From the NCBI RefSeq assembly GCF_003096555.1, contig NZ_QEKM01000001.1:3534001-3598000 (forward strand): 64,000 nucleotides of DNA, written 5' to 3'. Made by a program: the position numbers and the translations under genes. Below are positions 38,158 to 47,058 of the stretch, in pieces. This DNA is from Simplicispira sp. 125 (GTDB lineage: Bacteria; Pseudomonadota; Gammaproteobacteria; Burkholderiales; Burkholderiaceae_C). How positions within the stretch are numbered: position 1 is the stretch's first letter; each line of letters starts with the position of its first letter. A model generated the notes under the pieces. That model was given only the letters and a program-made list of their open reading frames with translations, was not told the origin of the DNA and did not search any database.

Positions 38158-38543
38158 TGGATTTCCTTGACAAGATATTTACCGGCAAGACGACCACACG
38201 CGCGAAAGGCAATGCTGCGGAGGATCTTGCATGGACCCATTTGCAGGCTGCCGGTCTGCGACTGCTTGCGCGCAATTATCGAACGCCAGGACGTGGTGGC
38301 GGAGAAATCGACGTGATTGTGCAGGAGCCCGACGGAACTGTGGTGTTTGTCGAGGTGCGCAGGCGTTCCAGCCGCGCATTCGGTGGCGCCGGGGCCAGTA
38401 TTTCATCGTTGAAGCAGCGGCGCATCATCTTCGCTGCGCGTCATTTTCTGCTGCGATGGGGCGCACCGCCCCCGTGCCGTTTCGATGTGGTTCTGGTGGA
38501 GGGCGAAGTCGAATGGATCAAGGCAGCTTTTGATGCGCCTTGA
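38157..38543 (+). CDS. yraN: YraN-family endonuclease-like protein (UPF0102)
   Basis: 128 residues with the nuclease-like core EAEDLAWTHLQA-type helix (here NAAEDLAWTHLQAAGLRLL), GRGGGEIDVIV and VFVEVRRRSS, resembling a PD-(D/E)XK restriction fold. Function unproven in the family. ATG 38157 (MDFLDKIFTGK) is preferred; in-frame ATGs at 38139 and 38148 exist. Divergent from rsmI, with start codons touching. Followed 99 bases later by diaA. Confidence 0.92.
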   Translation: MDFLDKIFTGKTTTRAKGNAAEDLAWTHLQAAGLRLLARNYRTPGRGGGEIDVIVQEPDGTVVFVEVRRRSSRAFGGAGASISSLKQRRIIFAARHFLLRWGAPPPCRFDVVLVEGEVEWIKAAFDAP

Positions 38544-38642
38544 GTGAATAGGCGAAGAAGACAAGGTACCGATTGCTACAAAATTCATAACACCGAGGGG
38601 TATCATCATCGGTCTGAAACCAGTCCAATATCGCAACGGCCC

Positions 38643-39239
38643 ATGCTTGAGCAACGTATACAGGAGCACTTCATCGAGAGTGCCGATTTGAAATACCAGT
38701 CTGCCCAGATCCTGGCGCGCCCCATCTCTGATGCCGTGCAGGCGCTGCTTGCGAGCATTACCAGTGGGGGGAAAATTCTTGCCTGCGGCAGTGGTGCATC
38801 GGCTGCGCATGCACAGCAGTTTGCGACCTGCTGCGTGGCTGGGTTCGAGCGCGAGCGTCCTGAATTCGCTGCGATTGCGTTGTGTGCAGATGGTGCGCTG
38901 CTGACCGTGAATGCGGGTGGCACGGACGAACCCCAGCAGTTTGCCCGCCAAGTGCGCGCATTAGGTCAAGCAGGAGACTTGCTACTGGTCGTGAGTACGA
39001 CTGCGGCAGATGCAAGCGTGCTGTCCGCCGTGCATGCGGCACACGAGCGAGAGATGACAGTGGTTGCGCTGACGGGCCGTACAGGTGGGAATTTGGCGAC
39101 AGCAGTGCGGGAGACCGATGTGCTGATTTGTGTTCCGCACGATCGTGCAGCGCGTGTGCGCGAAGTGCACACCCTGGTGATCAACTGTCTCTGCGATGGC
39201 ATGGACGCCCAATTGTTTGGTGAACAGGAGATTTCGTGA
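38643..39239 (+). CDS. diaA: SIS-domain protein DiaA-like (phosphoheptose isomerase family)
   Basis: 198-residue SIS-domain protein: MLEQRIQEHFIESADLKYQS, sugar-phosphate loop KILACGSGASAAHAQQFATC, and C-terminal VREVHTLVINCLCDGMD. The order yraN-SIS-BON lipoprotein matches E. coli yraN-diaA-yraP, so it is more likely the DnaA-binding replication initiator factor DiaA than GmhA. The stop overlaps the next start (TGATG). Confidence 0.88.
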   Translation: MLEQRIQEHFIESADLKYQSAQILARPISDAVQALLASITSGGKILACGSGASAAHAQQFATCCVAGFERERPEFAAIALCADGALLTVNAGGTDEPQQFARQVRALGQAGDLLLVVSTTAADASVLSAVHAAHEREMTVVALTGRTGGNLATAVRETDVLICVPHDRAARVREVHTLVINCLCDGMDAQLFGEQEIS

Positions 39240-39916
39240 TGACAAATCGTATGAATCGCGCCTTGTGTGCGGTAATGGCTGCAACCGCATTGACTGCGGG
39301 TATGGCAGGTTGCGCGACGCCCGTGGTGCTGGGCGGTGCGGCTCTTGGCGGCATGATGGCGATCGACCGCCGGACTGCGGGAACCCAGATCGAGGACGAA
39401 ACCATCGAGCTGCGCTCGTCCAATCGCATTCATGGTGCTTATGGCGACAAAGTGCACGTCAATGTGACCAGCTACAACCGCCAGGTGCTTGTAACGGGAG
39501 AGGTCGGCACGGCCGAAGCACGGCAGGAGATTGAGAAGATCGTCAGCGGCGTGGAAAATGTTCGCTCCGTGGTGAATGAGTTGGCGGTCATGCCCAGTAC
39601 TTCGCTGGGGCAACGTTCGAATGACACATTCATCACTGGCAAGATGCGCGCCAGTTTGGTCGATGCCAAGGATCTATCGGCCAGCAGTTTCAAGGTAGTA
39701 ACGGAGCGCAACGTGGTCTACCTCATGGGGTTGGTCACGCAGCGCGAGGCCGCTCGCGCCACATCCATTGCCCGCGGTGTCACTGGCGTCAGCAAAGTTG
39801 TCCGGGTTTTTGAATACTTGAGTGACGCGGACCTGGCGCGCATGACGGCGTCCAAGCCAGCGCCAGTGACCCAGGACAATGGCGAGGGCAGCGCAGCACC
39901 TCGCAGCGCACCCTGA
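39239..39916 (+). CDS. dolP: BON-domain outer-membrane lipoprotein DolP (YraP)
   Basis: 225 residues. Lipoprotein signal ending AGMAGC, then a Gly/Ala stretch and RRTAGTQIEDETIELRSSNR, matching E. coli DolP. Two BON domains (about 60-125 and 140-205) with HVNVTSYNRQVLVTGEV and FKVVTERNVVYLMGLVTQRE; BON domains bind phospholipid. ATG 39239 has AGGAG at 8-nt spacing; GTG 39236 is possible. Envelope-integrity role is known in E. coli. Confidence 0.93.
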   Translation: MTNRMNRALCAVMAATALTAGMAGCATPVVLGGAALGGMMAIDRRTAGTQIEDETIELRSSNRIHGAYGDKVHVNVTSYNRQVLVTGEVGTAEARQEIEKIVSGVENVRSVVNELAVMPSTSLGQRSNDTFITGKMRASLVDAKDLSASSFKVVTERNVVYLMGLVTQREAARATSIARGVTGVSKVVRVFEYLSDADLARMTASKPAPVTQDNGEGSAAPRSAP

Positions 39917-39948
39917 AAGGGGCAGCCAGGAGAAGGGACCGCTGATCT

Positions 39949-40863
39949 TCAGCCGAGGCGCTTGATCAAGCTGGACGTATCCCAGCGGTGCCCGCCCAGC
40001 TGCTGCACGTCACCATAGAACTGGTCCACCAGGGCCGTCACAGGCAAACGCGCACCATTGCGGTGGGCCTCGGCAAGCACCAGGCCTAAATCCTTGCGCA
40101 TCCAGTCCACGGCAAAGCCAAAGTCAAACTTCCCCGCAACCATCGTCTTGCCGCGGTTGTCGAGCTGCCAGCTTTGTGCCGCGCCTTTGCCAATCACGTC
40201 CAGGACCAGGTTCATATCCAGCCCGGCGCGCTGGCCAAAGGCGACGGCCTCCGAGAGCCCCTGCACCAGCCCGGCAATGCAGATCTGGTTCACCATCTTG
40301 GTCAGCTGACCTGCACCAGACTCGCCCATGCGGGTGAAGGCGCGGGAGAACGCCATCCCTACGGATTGCACCCTCTCGAATGCTGCCGCATCGCCACCGC
40401 ACATCACGGTGAGCAGGCCGTTCTGCGCGCCTGCTTGGCCGCCGGAGACCGGTGCATCTATGAAATGCAGACCCAGGGTGCGGGCCGCACCATACAGCTC
40501 GCGTGCCACCTGCGCCGATGCGGTCGTGTGGTCCACAAAAACGGCGCCGGGCTCCATGCCGGCAAAGGCACCATCGGCACCCAGTACCACGGAGCGCAGG
40601 TCGTCGTCGTTTCCCACGCAGCAAAACACAATTTCAGCATCCTTAGCGGCCAGGCGTGGCGAAGGCGCGTGCCGCGGAGCGTTGGTGTGGGCATATTCAG
40701 TGCACCACGCGACTGCTTTGGATTCAGTGCGGTTGTATACCGTCACTTGGTGGCCGGCCAGGGCCAGATGTGCGGCCATGGGATAGCCCATCACACCAAG
40801 TCCTAGAAAGGCGATCTTGCGAGAAGCGAGGGGTTCGTACGTACGGGCATTGGTGCTGGCCAT
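39949..40863 (-). CDS. NAD(P)-dependent beta-hydroxyacid dehydrogenase
   Basis: 304 residues, 3-hydroxyisobutyrate dehydrogenase/tartronate semialdehyde reductase family. Rossmann motif IAFLGLGVMGYPMAAHLALAG, substrate motif DAPVSGGQAGAQNG and catalytic Lys in AGQLTKMVNQI. Specific substrate cannot be told. ATG 40863 follows AAGGA by 9 nt. An intrinsic terminator ends 20 bases upstream, leaving no room for a normal promoter. Confidence 0.93.
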   Translation of the reverse strand: MASTNARTYEPLASRKIAFLGLGVMGYPMAAHLALAGHQVTVYNRTESKAVAWCTEYAHTNAPRHAPSPRLAAKDAEIVFCCVGNDDDLRSVVLGADGAFAGMEPGAVFVDHTTASAQVARELYGAARTLGLHFIDAPVSGGQAGAQNGLLTVMCGGDAAAFERVQSVGMAFSRAFTRMGESGAGQLTKMVNQICIAGLVQGLSEAVAFGQRAGLDMNLVLDVIGKGAAQSWQLDNRGKTMVAGKFDFGFAVDWMRKDLGLVLAEAHRNGARLPVTALVDQFYGDVQQLGGHRWDTSSLIKRLG

Positions 40864-40882
40864 GGCGTTCAATCCTTGAATG

Positions 40883-40907
40883 AAAAAAGCCCGCGGCGTG
40901 CGCGGGC
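40883..40907 (-). terminator. Rho-independent terminator after pilU
   Basis: Minus-strand stem GCCCGCG-CACGC-CGCGGGC followed by six T (plus-strand AAAAAA 40883-40888). Ends the pilT-pilU transcript, just ahead of the dehydrogenase start codon. Confidence 0.9.
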
Positions 40908-40932
40908 CGGGAGGCGCGCAGTCGGTGCGCGT

Positions 40933-42069
40933 TTAGACGATCACGAAATGCTCCGTACCCGAAGCGAGGTCGGTCGACTTGGCGCGCTGGCTGCTGAGCT
41001 TGATCTGCAGGCGCAGGTCGTTGAGCGAGTCGGCATTGCGCAAGGCGTCTTCGTAGGTGATGACATTGGCTTCGAACAGATCGAAAAGAGCCTGGTCAAA
41101 GGTCTGCATGCCCAGGTTGCGGCTCTTTTTCATGATCTCCTTGATCTCTGCCACGTCGCCCTTGAAGATCAGGTCGGAAATGAGCGGAGTGTTCAGCATG
41201 ATCTCGACAGCCGCTGCACGGCCCTTACCGTCTTGCTTCGGGATCAGGCGCTGCGAAACCAGGGCGCGCAGGTTGAGTGAGAGATCCATCAGCAGCTGCG
41301 CACGGCGCTCTTCCGGGAAGAAGTTGATGATGCGGTCGAGCGCCTGGTTGGCACTGTTGGCATGCAGCGTCGCCAAGCAAAGGTGGCCGGTTTCCGAGAA
41401 CGCGATCGCGTGTTCCATGGTTTCCCTATCGCGGATTTCGCCCATCAGGATCACGTCGGGCGCCTGGCGCAGTGTGTTCTTGAGGGCGGCTTCCCAGCTG
41501 TCGGTGTCCAGACCCACTTCGCGCTGCGTCACCACGCAGTTTTTGTGCGGGTGGACGAACTCGACCGGATCTTCGACCGTGATGATATGGCCGAAAGAGT
41601 GTTCGTTGCGCCAGTCCACCATGGCGGCCAGCGTGGTCGACTTGCCCGAGCCTGTGGCACCCACCAGGATGCACAAGCCGCGCTTGGTCATCGTGACTTC
41701 CTTGAGTACCTGCGGCACGCCCAAGCCGTCGATGGTTGGCAGGGTCAGCGGGATCACGCGCATCACCATGCCCACGCGGCCTTGCTGGATGAAGGCGTTC
41801 ACACGGAAGCGGCCGATGCCCGACGGTGAGATGGCGAAATTGCACTCCTTGGTGCGTTCGAAATCAGCGGCCTGCTTGTCGCTCATGATGGAGCGGGCCA
41901 GCGTCAGGGTGTGGTTGGGGGACAGCGGCTGTGGCGATACCTTGGCAATGGCTCCATCGACCTTGATGGCCGGTGGAAATTCGGCCGTGATGAACAAGTC
42001 ACTGCCATTGCGACTGACCAGCAGCTTGAGCAGATCGTTGATGAATTTACTGGCCTGATCGCGTTCCAT
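40933..42069 (-). CDS. pilU: Type IV pilus retraction ATPase PilU
   Basis: 378-residue PilT-like secretion ATPase. Walker A VGATGSGKSTTLAAM, Asp box ITVEDPVEFVHPH, Walker B PDVILMGEIRDRETM and His box ATLHANSANQALDRI. Longer C-terminal tail (LASGTEHFVIV) than PilT, typical of PilU. Last gene of pilT-cNMP protein-pilU; a terminator follows. Confidence 0.96.
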   Translation of the reverse strand: MERDQASKFINDLLKLLVSRNGSDLFITAEFPPAIKVDGAIAKVSPQPLSPNHTLTLARSIMSDKQAADFERTKECNFAISPSGIGRFRVNAFIQQGRVGMVMRVIPLTLPTIDGLGVPQVLKEVTMTKRGLCILVGATGSGKSTTLAAMVDWRNEHSFGHIITVEDPVEFVHPHKNCVVTQREVGLDTDSWEAALKNTLRQAPDVILMGEIRDRETMEHAIAFSETGHLCLATLHANSANQALDRIINFFPEERRAQLLMDLSLNLRALVSQRLIPKQDGKGRAAAVEIMLNTPLISDLIFKGDVAEIKEIMKKSRNLGMQTFDQALFDLFEANVITYEDALRNADSLNDLRLQIKLSSQRAKSTDLASGTEHFVIV

Positions 42070-42108
42070 TTCAAATCCTCCCGCACTTGGCGTCTGCGCG
42101 CTGGTGCA

Positions 42109-42741
42109 TCATTTCTGGTTTTCGCTCAAACGTGCGCTGACCACCCGCAGGCGCAGTGAGAGCTTGCGTGCCAGCAAAGCCACCAGGCTGGCGGCAAGCT
42201 GCGGATCTTTGTCCATCATGTCGTCCATGGCGTCGGCACTGAGTACGGCAATCTCGCAATCGGTCAGTGTGGTGCAGGCCGAAAAGCGGATGCCGCTGTC
42301 CAGCAGCGACATCTCGCCCAGGATGTCCCCGGGGCGGGTTTCTGCCAGTCGCAATTGCTCTCCCCACGGTTGCACACGGTCCACGGCAATGGTGCCGGTC
42401 AACAGCACGATCATGAAGTTGCCGTATTCGTCCTGGCGAATCACATCGCGGTTGGGCGGTACCTGGGCGAACTCGAAGAAACGCTCCATGCGCTTGACAG
42501 CATCCTGGTCCAAATGGGCCATGTACTTGTCTTTCGCCCACAGCGCCTGCAGCAGTTTGCCCCCTCGGCTGACCGGCATGCGCTTGGCACCTACCTCCAC
42601 CGCTCGCGCTTCCCAGGGCACCAGCATGGTTGACTCCACGCCCTGGTTGGCAAAGGCGGTCGAAAAGAAGACGGAGTCCTGGTGGTCCTGCGGCTTGTTG
42701 TTGCGCGTCGTCATACGCAAAAGACCAAGAATGCCTTTCAT
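42109..42741 (-). CDS. Cyclic nucleotide-binding-domain protein between pilT and pilU
   Basis: 210 residues with one cNMP-binding domain (about 85-195): phosphate-cassette-like GDILGEMSLLDSGIRFSA with Glu and Arg in place. No C-terminal HTH, so it is not a CRP-type DNA-binding regulator. The N-terminal ~70 residues have no recognised domain. Its position between the two retraction motors suggests it modulates them in response to a nucleotide. The pilT gap upstream carries a 7-bp GGCCGCC/GGCGGCC hairpin (42756-42773). Confidence 0.85.
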   Translation of the reverse strand: MKGILGLLRMTTRNNKPQDHQDSVFFSTAFANQGVESTMLVPWEARAVEVGAKRMPVSRGGKLLQALWAKDKYMAHLDQDAVKRMERFFEFAQVPPNRDVIRQDEYGNFMIVLLTGTIAVDRVQPWGEQLRLAETRPGDILGEMSLLDSGIRFSACTTLTDCEIAVLSADAMDDMMDKDPQLAASLVALLARKLSLRLRVVSARLSENQK

Positions 42742-42797
42742 GGGGTGCTCCAGTGGGCCGCCAGTAGGCGGCCGGTGTCAGACGGTTGAAATGAAAA

Positions 42798-43841
42798 TCA
42801 ACCTGGGAAGTTGTCGGGGATCTTGGCCTTGCTGCGGGCCTCGGCGGGGCTGATGATGTTGCGCCGCACCAGATCGGTCAGGTTCTGGTCCAGTGTCTGC
42901 ATGCCGACACTGTTGCTGGTCTGGATGGTGGAATACATCTGCGCCACCTTGGCCTCGCGGATCAGGTTGCGGATGGCGCTCGTGCCCAGCATGATCTCGT
43001 GCGCGGCCACGCGGCCAGAGCCGTCTTTGAGCTTGCAAAGGGTTTGCGAGATCACGGCCTGCAGAGACTCGGACAGCATGGAGCGGACCATTTCTTTTTC
43101 TTCGGCCGGAAACACATCGATGATCCGGTCGATGGTCTTGGCTGCGCTGGAGGTGTGCAGCGTGCCGAACACCAGGTGGCCGGTTTCTGCTGCGGTCATG
43201 GCCAGGCGAATCGTTTCCAGATCGCGCATTTCGCCCACCAGGATGGCGTCCGGGTCTTCGCGCAGTGCAGATTTCAGTGCTGCCGCAAAGGAGAGCGTCA
43301 TCGGCCCCACTTCGCGCTGGTTGATCAGGCACTTCTTGGACTCGTGCACGAACTCAATCGGGTCTTCCACGGTGAGAATGTGGCCATACTCGCTCTCATT
43401 GAGGAAGTTGACCATGGCCGCCAGCGTGGTGGACTTGCCCGAGCCCGTGGGCCCGGTCACCAGCACCAGGCCGCGCGGCTTGAGCGACAGGTCGCCAAAA
43501 ATCTTGGGTGCGTTGAGTTGCTCGAGCGTCAGGATCTTGCTCGGAATGGTCCGGAACACGGCGGCCGCGCCGCGGTTCTGGTTGAAGGCGTTGACGCGAA
43601 AGCGTGCCAAGCCGTCGATCTCGAACGAGAAGTCGACCTCCAGAAACTCTTCATAGGTTTTGCGCTGCGAGTCGCTCATGATGTCGTACACCATGGAGTG
43701 AACCGTCTTGTGGTCCAGTGCATCGACGTTGATGCGGCGTACATCGCCGTGCACGCGAATCATCGGCGGCAAGCCCGCGGACAGGTGCAAGTCAGAAGCC
43801 TTGTTTTTGACGCTGAACGCCAGCAGTTGGGTAATGTCCAC
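42798..43841 (-). CDS. pilT: Type IV pilus retraction ATPase PilT
   Basis: 347 residues from GTG 43841 (VDITQLLAFSVKNKASDLHL), matching the family. Walker A VTGPTGSGKSTTLA with K136, the same number as in Pseudomonas PilT, Asp box LTVEDPIEFVHES, Walker B PDAILVGEMRDLETI and His box GTLHTSSAAKTIDRI. Drives pilus retraction and twitching. Divergent from yggS with 36 bases between starts; a longer frame with an ATG at 43913 overlaps yggS. Confidence 0.97.
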   Translation of the reverse strand: MDITQLLAFSVKNKASDLHLSAGLPPMIRVHGDVRRINVDALDHKTVHSMVYDIMSDSQRKTYEEFLEVDFSFEIDGLARFRVNAFNQNRGAAAVFRTIPSKILTLEQLNAPKIFGDLSLKPRGLVLVTGPTGSGKSTTLAAMVNFLNESEYGHILTVEDPIEFVHESKKCLINQREVGPMTLSFAAALKSALREDPDAILVGEMRDLETIRLAMTAAETGHLVFGTLHTSSAAKTIDRIIDVFPAEEKEMVRSMLSESLQAVISQTLCKLKDGSGRVAAHEIMLGTSAIRNLIREAKVAQMYSTIQTSNSVGMQTLDQNLTDLVRRNIISPAEARSKAKIPDNFPG

Positions 43842-43877
43842 GGTTCCCTCGATCGTTTGGTACGCTTGGCAAACATT

Positions 43878-44594
43878 ATGACCACGATTGCCGACAACCT
43901 CCAACAGGTTCATGACCGGATTGCGCAGGCCTGCGCTGCCGCCGGGCGCGATCCAGCCAGTGTTTCACTGCTCGCCGTTTCCAAAACCTTTGGCCCCGAA
44001 GCCGTTCTCCAGGCGGCCCAGGCGGGGCAGCAGGCGTTTGGCGAAAACTACATTCAAGAGGCCGTGGAAAAAATGGCGGCGCTGCAGCAGATGGATGTGC
44101 CCACGCTGCAATGGCACTGCATCGGCCCTGTGCAGAGCAACAAGACACGCCTGGTGGCTGAGCATTTTGACTGGATGCATACCCTGGATCGAGCCAAGAT
44201 CGCCGAACGTCTGGCAGCCCAAAGGCCTGCGCACAAGGCGCCCTTGCAAGTCTGCATTCAGGTCAATGTGGACGGCGGGCCGACCAAATCGGGAGTGCTG
44301 CCTGACGAGGCCCTGGTCTTGGCGCAAACCGTGGCGGCGCTGCCACAGTTGCGCCTGCGCGGCGTGATGAGCATTCCTGAGCCAGCGGCCGACTACGCTG
44401 CCCAGTACGCGCTACACCAACGTGCGCGTGCCGTGTTCGACCGCATCCGCGGCTCGGGCCTGTCGGGGCTGGAGTGCTTCGATACCTTGTCGCTGGGCAT
44501 GACCGCCGACCTCGATGCCGCCATTGCTGCGGGCAGCACCCTGGTGCGCGTGGGCACAGGCATCTTTGGTGGCAGGCAACGCCCCGCGCCGTGA
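43878..44594 (+). CDS. YggS-family PLP homeostasis protein
   Basis: 238-residue PLP-binding protein (YggS/PLPHP/COG0325). PLP Lys is K36 in LLAVSKTFGPEAV, same number as E. coli YggS. GENYIQEAVEKM, HCIGPVQSNKTR and SLGMTADLDAAIAAGSTLVR are canonical. It is commonly placed next to pilT in proteobacteria. Confidence 0.96.
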   Translation: MTTIADNLQQVHDRIAQACAAAGRDPASVSLLAVSKTFGPEAVLQAAQAGQQAFGENYIQEAVEKMAALQQMDVPTLQWHCIGPVQSNKTRLVAEHFDWMHTLDRAKIAERLAAQRPAHKAPLQVCIQVNVDGGPTKSGVLPDEALVLAQTVAALPQLRLRGVMSIPEPAADYAAQYALHQRARAVFDRIRGSGLSGLECFDTLSLGMTADLDAAIAAGSTLVRVGTGIFGGRQRPAP

Positions 44595-44634
44595 AGCGCA
44601 AGTTTTCCGTGGGTTGAAAGAAAATTGGCCTCTA

Positions 44635-44664
44635 GCGCCCGTCCATTCAGCGGTAGTAGCTATT
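44635..44664 (-). repeat. Interspersed AGCGCT repeat, copy C
   Basis: Minus-strand AATAGCTACTACCGCTGAAT followed by GGACGGGCGCTAGAGGCCAA. Lies in the 95-base convergent gap between yggS and ltaE; the first core has decayed to ACCGCT. Confidence 0.72.
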
Positions 44665-44689
44665 GATTTAATAGCTATAAAGTGAATGA

Positions 44690-45757
44690 TCAGGCCGTTC
44701 TGAAGCGCTGCACACAGTCCAGTGTTCGCGCTACACCGTCGGGCCCCACGTCCAGGTGCGTGACCCAGCGCAGGCGCGTTTGGCCGCCATACAGGCTGCT
44801 GGTGCAGCGCACGCCGTGCTGTGCCAGCCAACGGGTAAGCGCCGGAGCCACATCGGCACCCACATCGGTGAACAAAATGTTGGTATGCGCCGAAACCACC
44901 GCCAGCCGCCCTTGCAGTACGGGGTGGTCGTGCCCGGCCTGGGCCAGCCCGTCGGCAAGCTGGCGCAGCAGGGCGTGGTCGTCGGCCATGCGGCGCACAT
45001 GGTGCTGCAGTGCATGGAGCCCGGCAGCCGCAAGCATGCCGCACTGGCGCATGGCGCCGCCCAGGATTTTGCGGGTGCGCCGGGCCTGGCGGATGAAGTC
45101 TGCACGCCCGAGCAACAGTGAGCCTACGGGCGCGCCCAGACCCTTGCTCAGGCAGAGCGAAACCGTGTCGAAATGGCCGCACAGTGCGCGGGCTTCGTCG
45201 TACACATCGGTGCCTTGGGCTTGCGCATAGGCCGTGGCGGCGTTGAACAGGCGGGCGCCATCGAGGTGCAGTGCCAGCCCGCGCGTGCGCGCCAGCTGCG
45301 CCACATCAAAGATGTAGGTGGCGGGCAGCACCTGGCCGCCCGTCGTGTTTTCCAGCACCACCAGGCGGGTGCGCGCAAAGTGTGGATCGTCGGGTTTGAT
45401 GGCAGCAGCGATGTCGGTGAGAAGCAGCGTGCCGTCGCTCTGCGTTTCCACCGGCTGGGGCTGGATGGAGCCCAGTACCGCCATGCCGCCGGCCTCCCAG
45501 CGGTAGGTGTGCCAGCTTTGGCCGACGATGGCCTCGTCGCCGCGCTGGCAGTGGCCCATGAGGGCGATCAGGTTGGTCTGCGTTCCCGAGGGCGCAAACA
45601 GCGCGGCCTCGAAGCCCAGCAGTTGCGCCGCATGCTCCTGCAGCGCGTTGACGGAGGGGTCGTCGCCAAACACATCGTCGCCCAGCGGCGCTGCCTGCAT
45701 GGCGGCGCGCATGGCGGGAGTCGGCTGGGTCACGGTGTCGCTGCGAAAGTCGGGCAT
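44690..45757 (-). CDS. ltaE: Low-specificity L-threonine aldolase
   Basis: 355-residue fold-type I PLP enzyme cleaving L-threonine/allo-threonine to glycine and acetaldehyde. N-terminus MPDFRSDTVTQPTPAMRAAM, GDDVFGDDPSVNALQ, LHLDGARLFNA and the PLP-Lys motif VSLCLSKGLGAPVGS. Start at 45757; further upstream is antisense-free but not family-like. 59 bases downstream of the binding-protein gene, possibly the same transcript. Confidence 0.94.
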   Translation of the reverse strand: MPDFRSDTVTQPTPAMRAAMQAAPLGDDVFGDDPSVNALQEHAAQLLGFEAALFAPSGTQTNLIALMGHCQRGDEAIVGQSWHTYRWEAGGMAVLGSIQPQPVETQSDGTLLLTDIAAAIKPDDPHFARTRLVVLENTTGGQVLPATYIFDVAQLARTRGLALHLDGARLFNAATAYAQAQGTDVYDEARALCGHFDTVSLCLSKGLGAPVGSLLLGRADFIRQARRTRKILGGAMRQCGMLAAAGLHALQHHVRRMADDHALLRQLADGLAQAGHDHPVLQGRLAVVSAHTNILFTDVGADVAPALTRWLAQHGVRCTSSLYGGQTRLRWVTHLDVGPDGVARTLDCVQRFRTA

Positions 45758-45816
45758 GGGTGTCTCTCTCGTGAAGAAGCCGCCCATGGTATCGGCCGGC
45801 GTGCCGGTGCGCAGGA

Positions 45817-47058
45817 TCAGGGCCTTGTCATCTTGCACTCCGTGCCTTGGGCCAGCTCGTTGCCGGTATAGGCTGCGTCGGTGCGAAAGCCATAGTTGGT
45901 GCCATCCCAGCCCACCTTCACAGCCTTGCCGTCCACCGGCGCAATGGTGTTCACCACCTGGGGCAGCAGCAACTGATGGTCTTCGCCGCGCATGCGCACC
46001 GGGCCGACGACGGAGTCGATCGTCAGATCCTCCATCGCCCGTGCAACCTTCATCGGGTCGGTGGACTGTGCCTTGTTGATCGCTGCTGCGAGGAAGCGCG
46101 GCGTCATCTCGATGCGTGGCGCCAGAAATTCCTTGCCTGTCTTGGCTTTGTAGGCCTGCGCCAGTGCGTCTACCTTGGGGGTTGCTGCCTGGCCGGGGTG
46201 CCATTCGGCCACCCAGGTCAGCTGGCCGAGCTTGGCTTGCGAGACGGCCAGCACCGTGCCCGGAATGGAGCCCGCGCTGTGGTTGAAATAACGCAGGTTG
46301 TAGCCCGCATCGCCCGCCGCCTTGAGCAGCAGCGTCATGTCCTGGCCCCAGTTTCCTGTGATGACCGAATCGGCTCCGCTGCTTTTGATCTTGGCCAGGT
46401 AGGGAGCGAAATCTTTGACCCGGCCAATGGGGTGCAGAGTCTCGCCCACGAACTGCATATCGGGGCGTGCCAGTCCCACCATCTCGCGGCCGTAATGCGC
46501 CCATTGCTTGCCGTGCGCGTAGTCCTGGTTGAGCAGGTAGACCTTCTTGATGTCCGGCTGCTTCTTCACGTAGTTGGCGATGGCCTTCATCTTCATGGCC
46601 GTGTTCGCCTCGAGCTGGAAGTGCCAGAAATTACAGGCCTTGCCGGTCAGCTCGGGGTCGATGGAGGAGTGATTGAGCACGATCACTTCCTTGCCCGGAT
46701 TGCGCTGGTTGTGGCGCGCTGCGGCCTGCACCAGCGCCGTCACCACCGACGAGCCCGAACCACCGGTGACGATGGCGCGGGCGCCCTGGTCAATGGCGGC
46801 CTGCAGCGCGCTCTGGCTCTCCTGGGCCGAGAGCTTGCTGTCGAACTGCAGCAGCTGCAGCTTGGTGCCCTTGAGCACGCCGCCCTTGGCGTTGATGTCT
46901 TCCACGGCGTACTGGGTGTGCGTGAGCATCAGCTCGCCCACGTTGGCGAACGGCCCCGAGAGGGGGTCGATGTAGGCGATCTTGAAGGTGTCTTGTGCGT
47001 GGGCGGCGCTGGCGCACAGCAGGGCCGCTGCCGCCAGTGGCTTGAGAAGCGATTTCAT
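45817..47058 (-). CDS. Branched-chain amino acid/organic acid ABC binding protein (LivK-type)
   Basis: 413 residues with signal peptide MKSLLKPLAAAALLCASAAH (cleavage after AHA) and a type I periplasmic binding fold: FKIAYIDPLSGPFANVGELM, ARAIVTGGSGSSVV, HPIGRVKDFAPYLAKIKSSG. Family 5 receptors bind amino acids, amides or aromatic/organic acids. No permease or ATPase gene is adjacent. Its ATG overlaps the tetR stop (ATGA), so it is coupled to that regulator. Ligand unknown. Confidence 0.9.
   Translation of the reverse strand: MKSLLKPLAAAALLCASAAHAQDTFKIAYIDPLSGPFANVGELMLTHTQYAVEDINAKGGVLKGTKLQLLQFDSKLSAQESQSALQAAIDQGARAIVTGGSGSSVVTALVQAAARHNQRNPGKEVIVLNHSSIDPELTGKACNFWHFQLEANTAMKMKAIANYVKKQPDIKKVYLLNQDYAHGKQWAHYGREMVGLARPDMQFVGETLHPIGRVKDFAPYLAKIKSSGADSVITGNWGQDMTLLLKAAGDAGYNLRYFNHSAGSIPGTVLAVSQAKLGQLTWVAEWHPGQAATPKVDALAQAYKAKTGKEFLAPRIEMTPRFLAAAINKAQSTDPMKVARAMEDLTIDSVVGPVRMRGEDHQLLLPQVVNTIAPVDGKAVKVGWDGTNYGFRTDAAYTGNELAQGTECKMTRP

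Noticed and set aside
38643..39239. Calling the SIS protein GmhA (lipopolysaccharide heptose synthesis)
   Set aside because: The fold cannot separate the two, but gene order with yraN and dolP favours DiaA.
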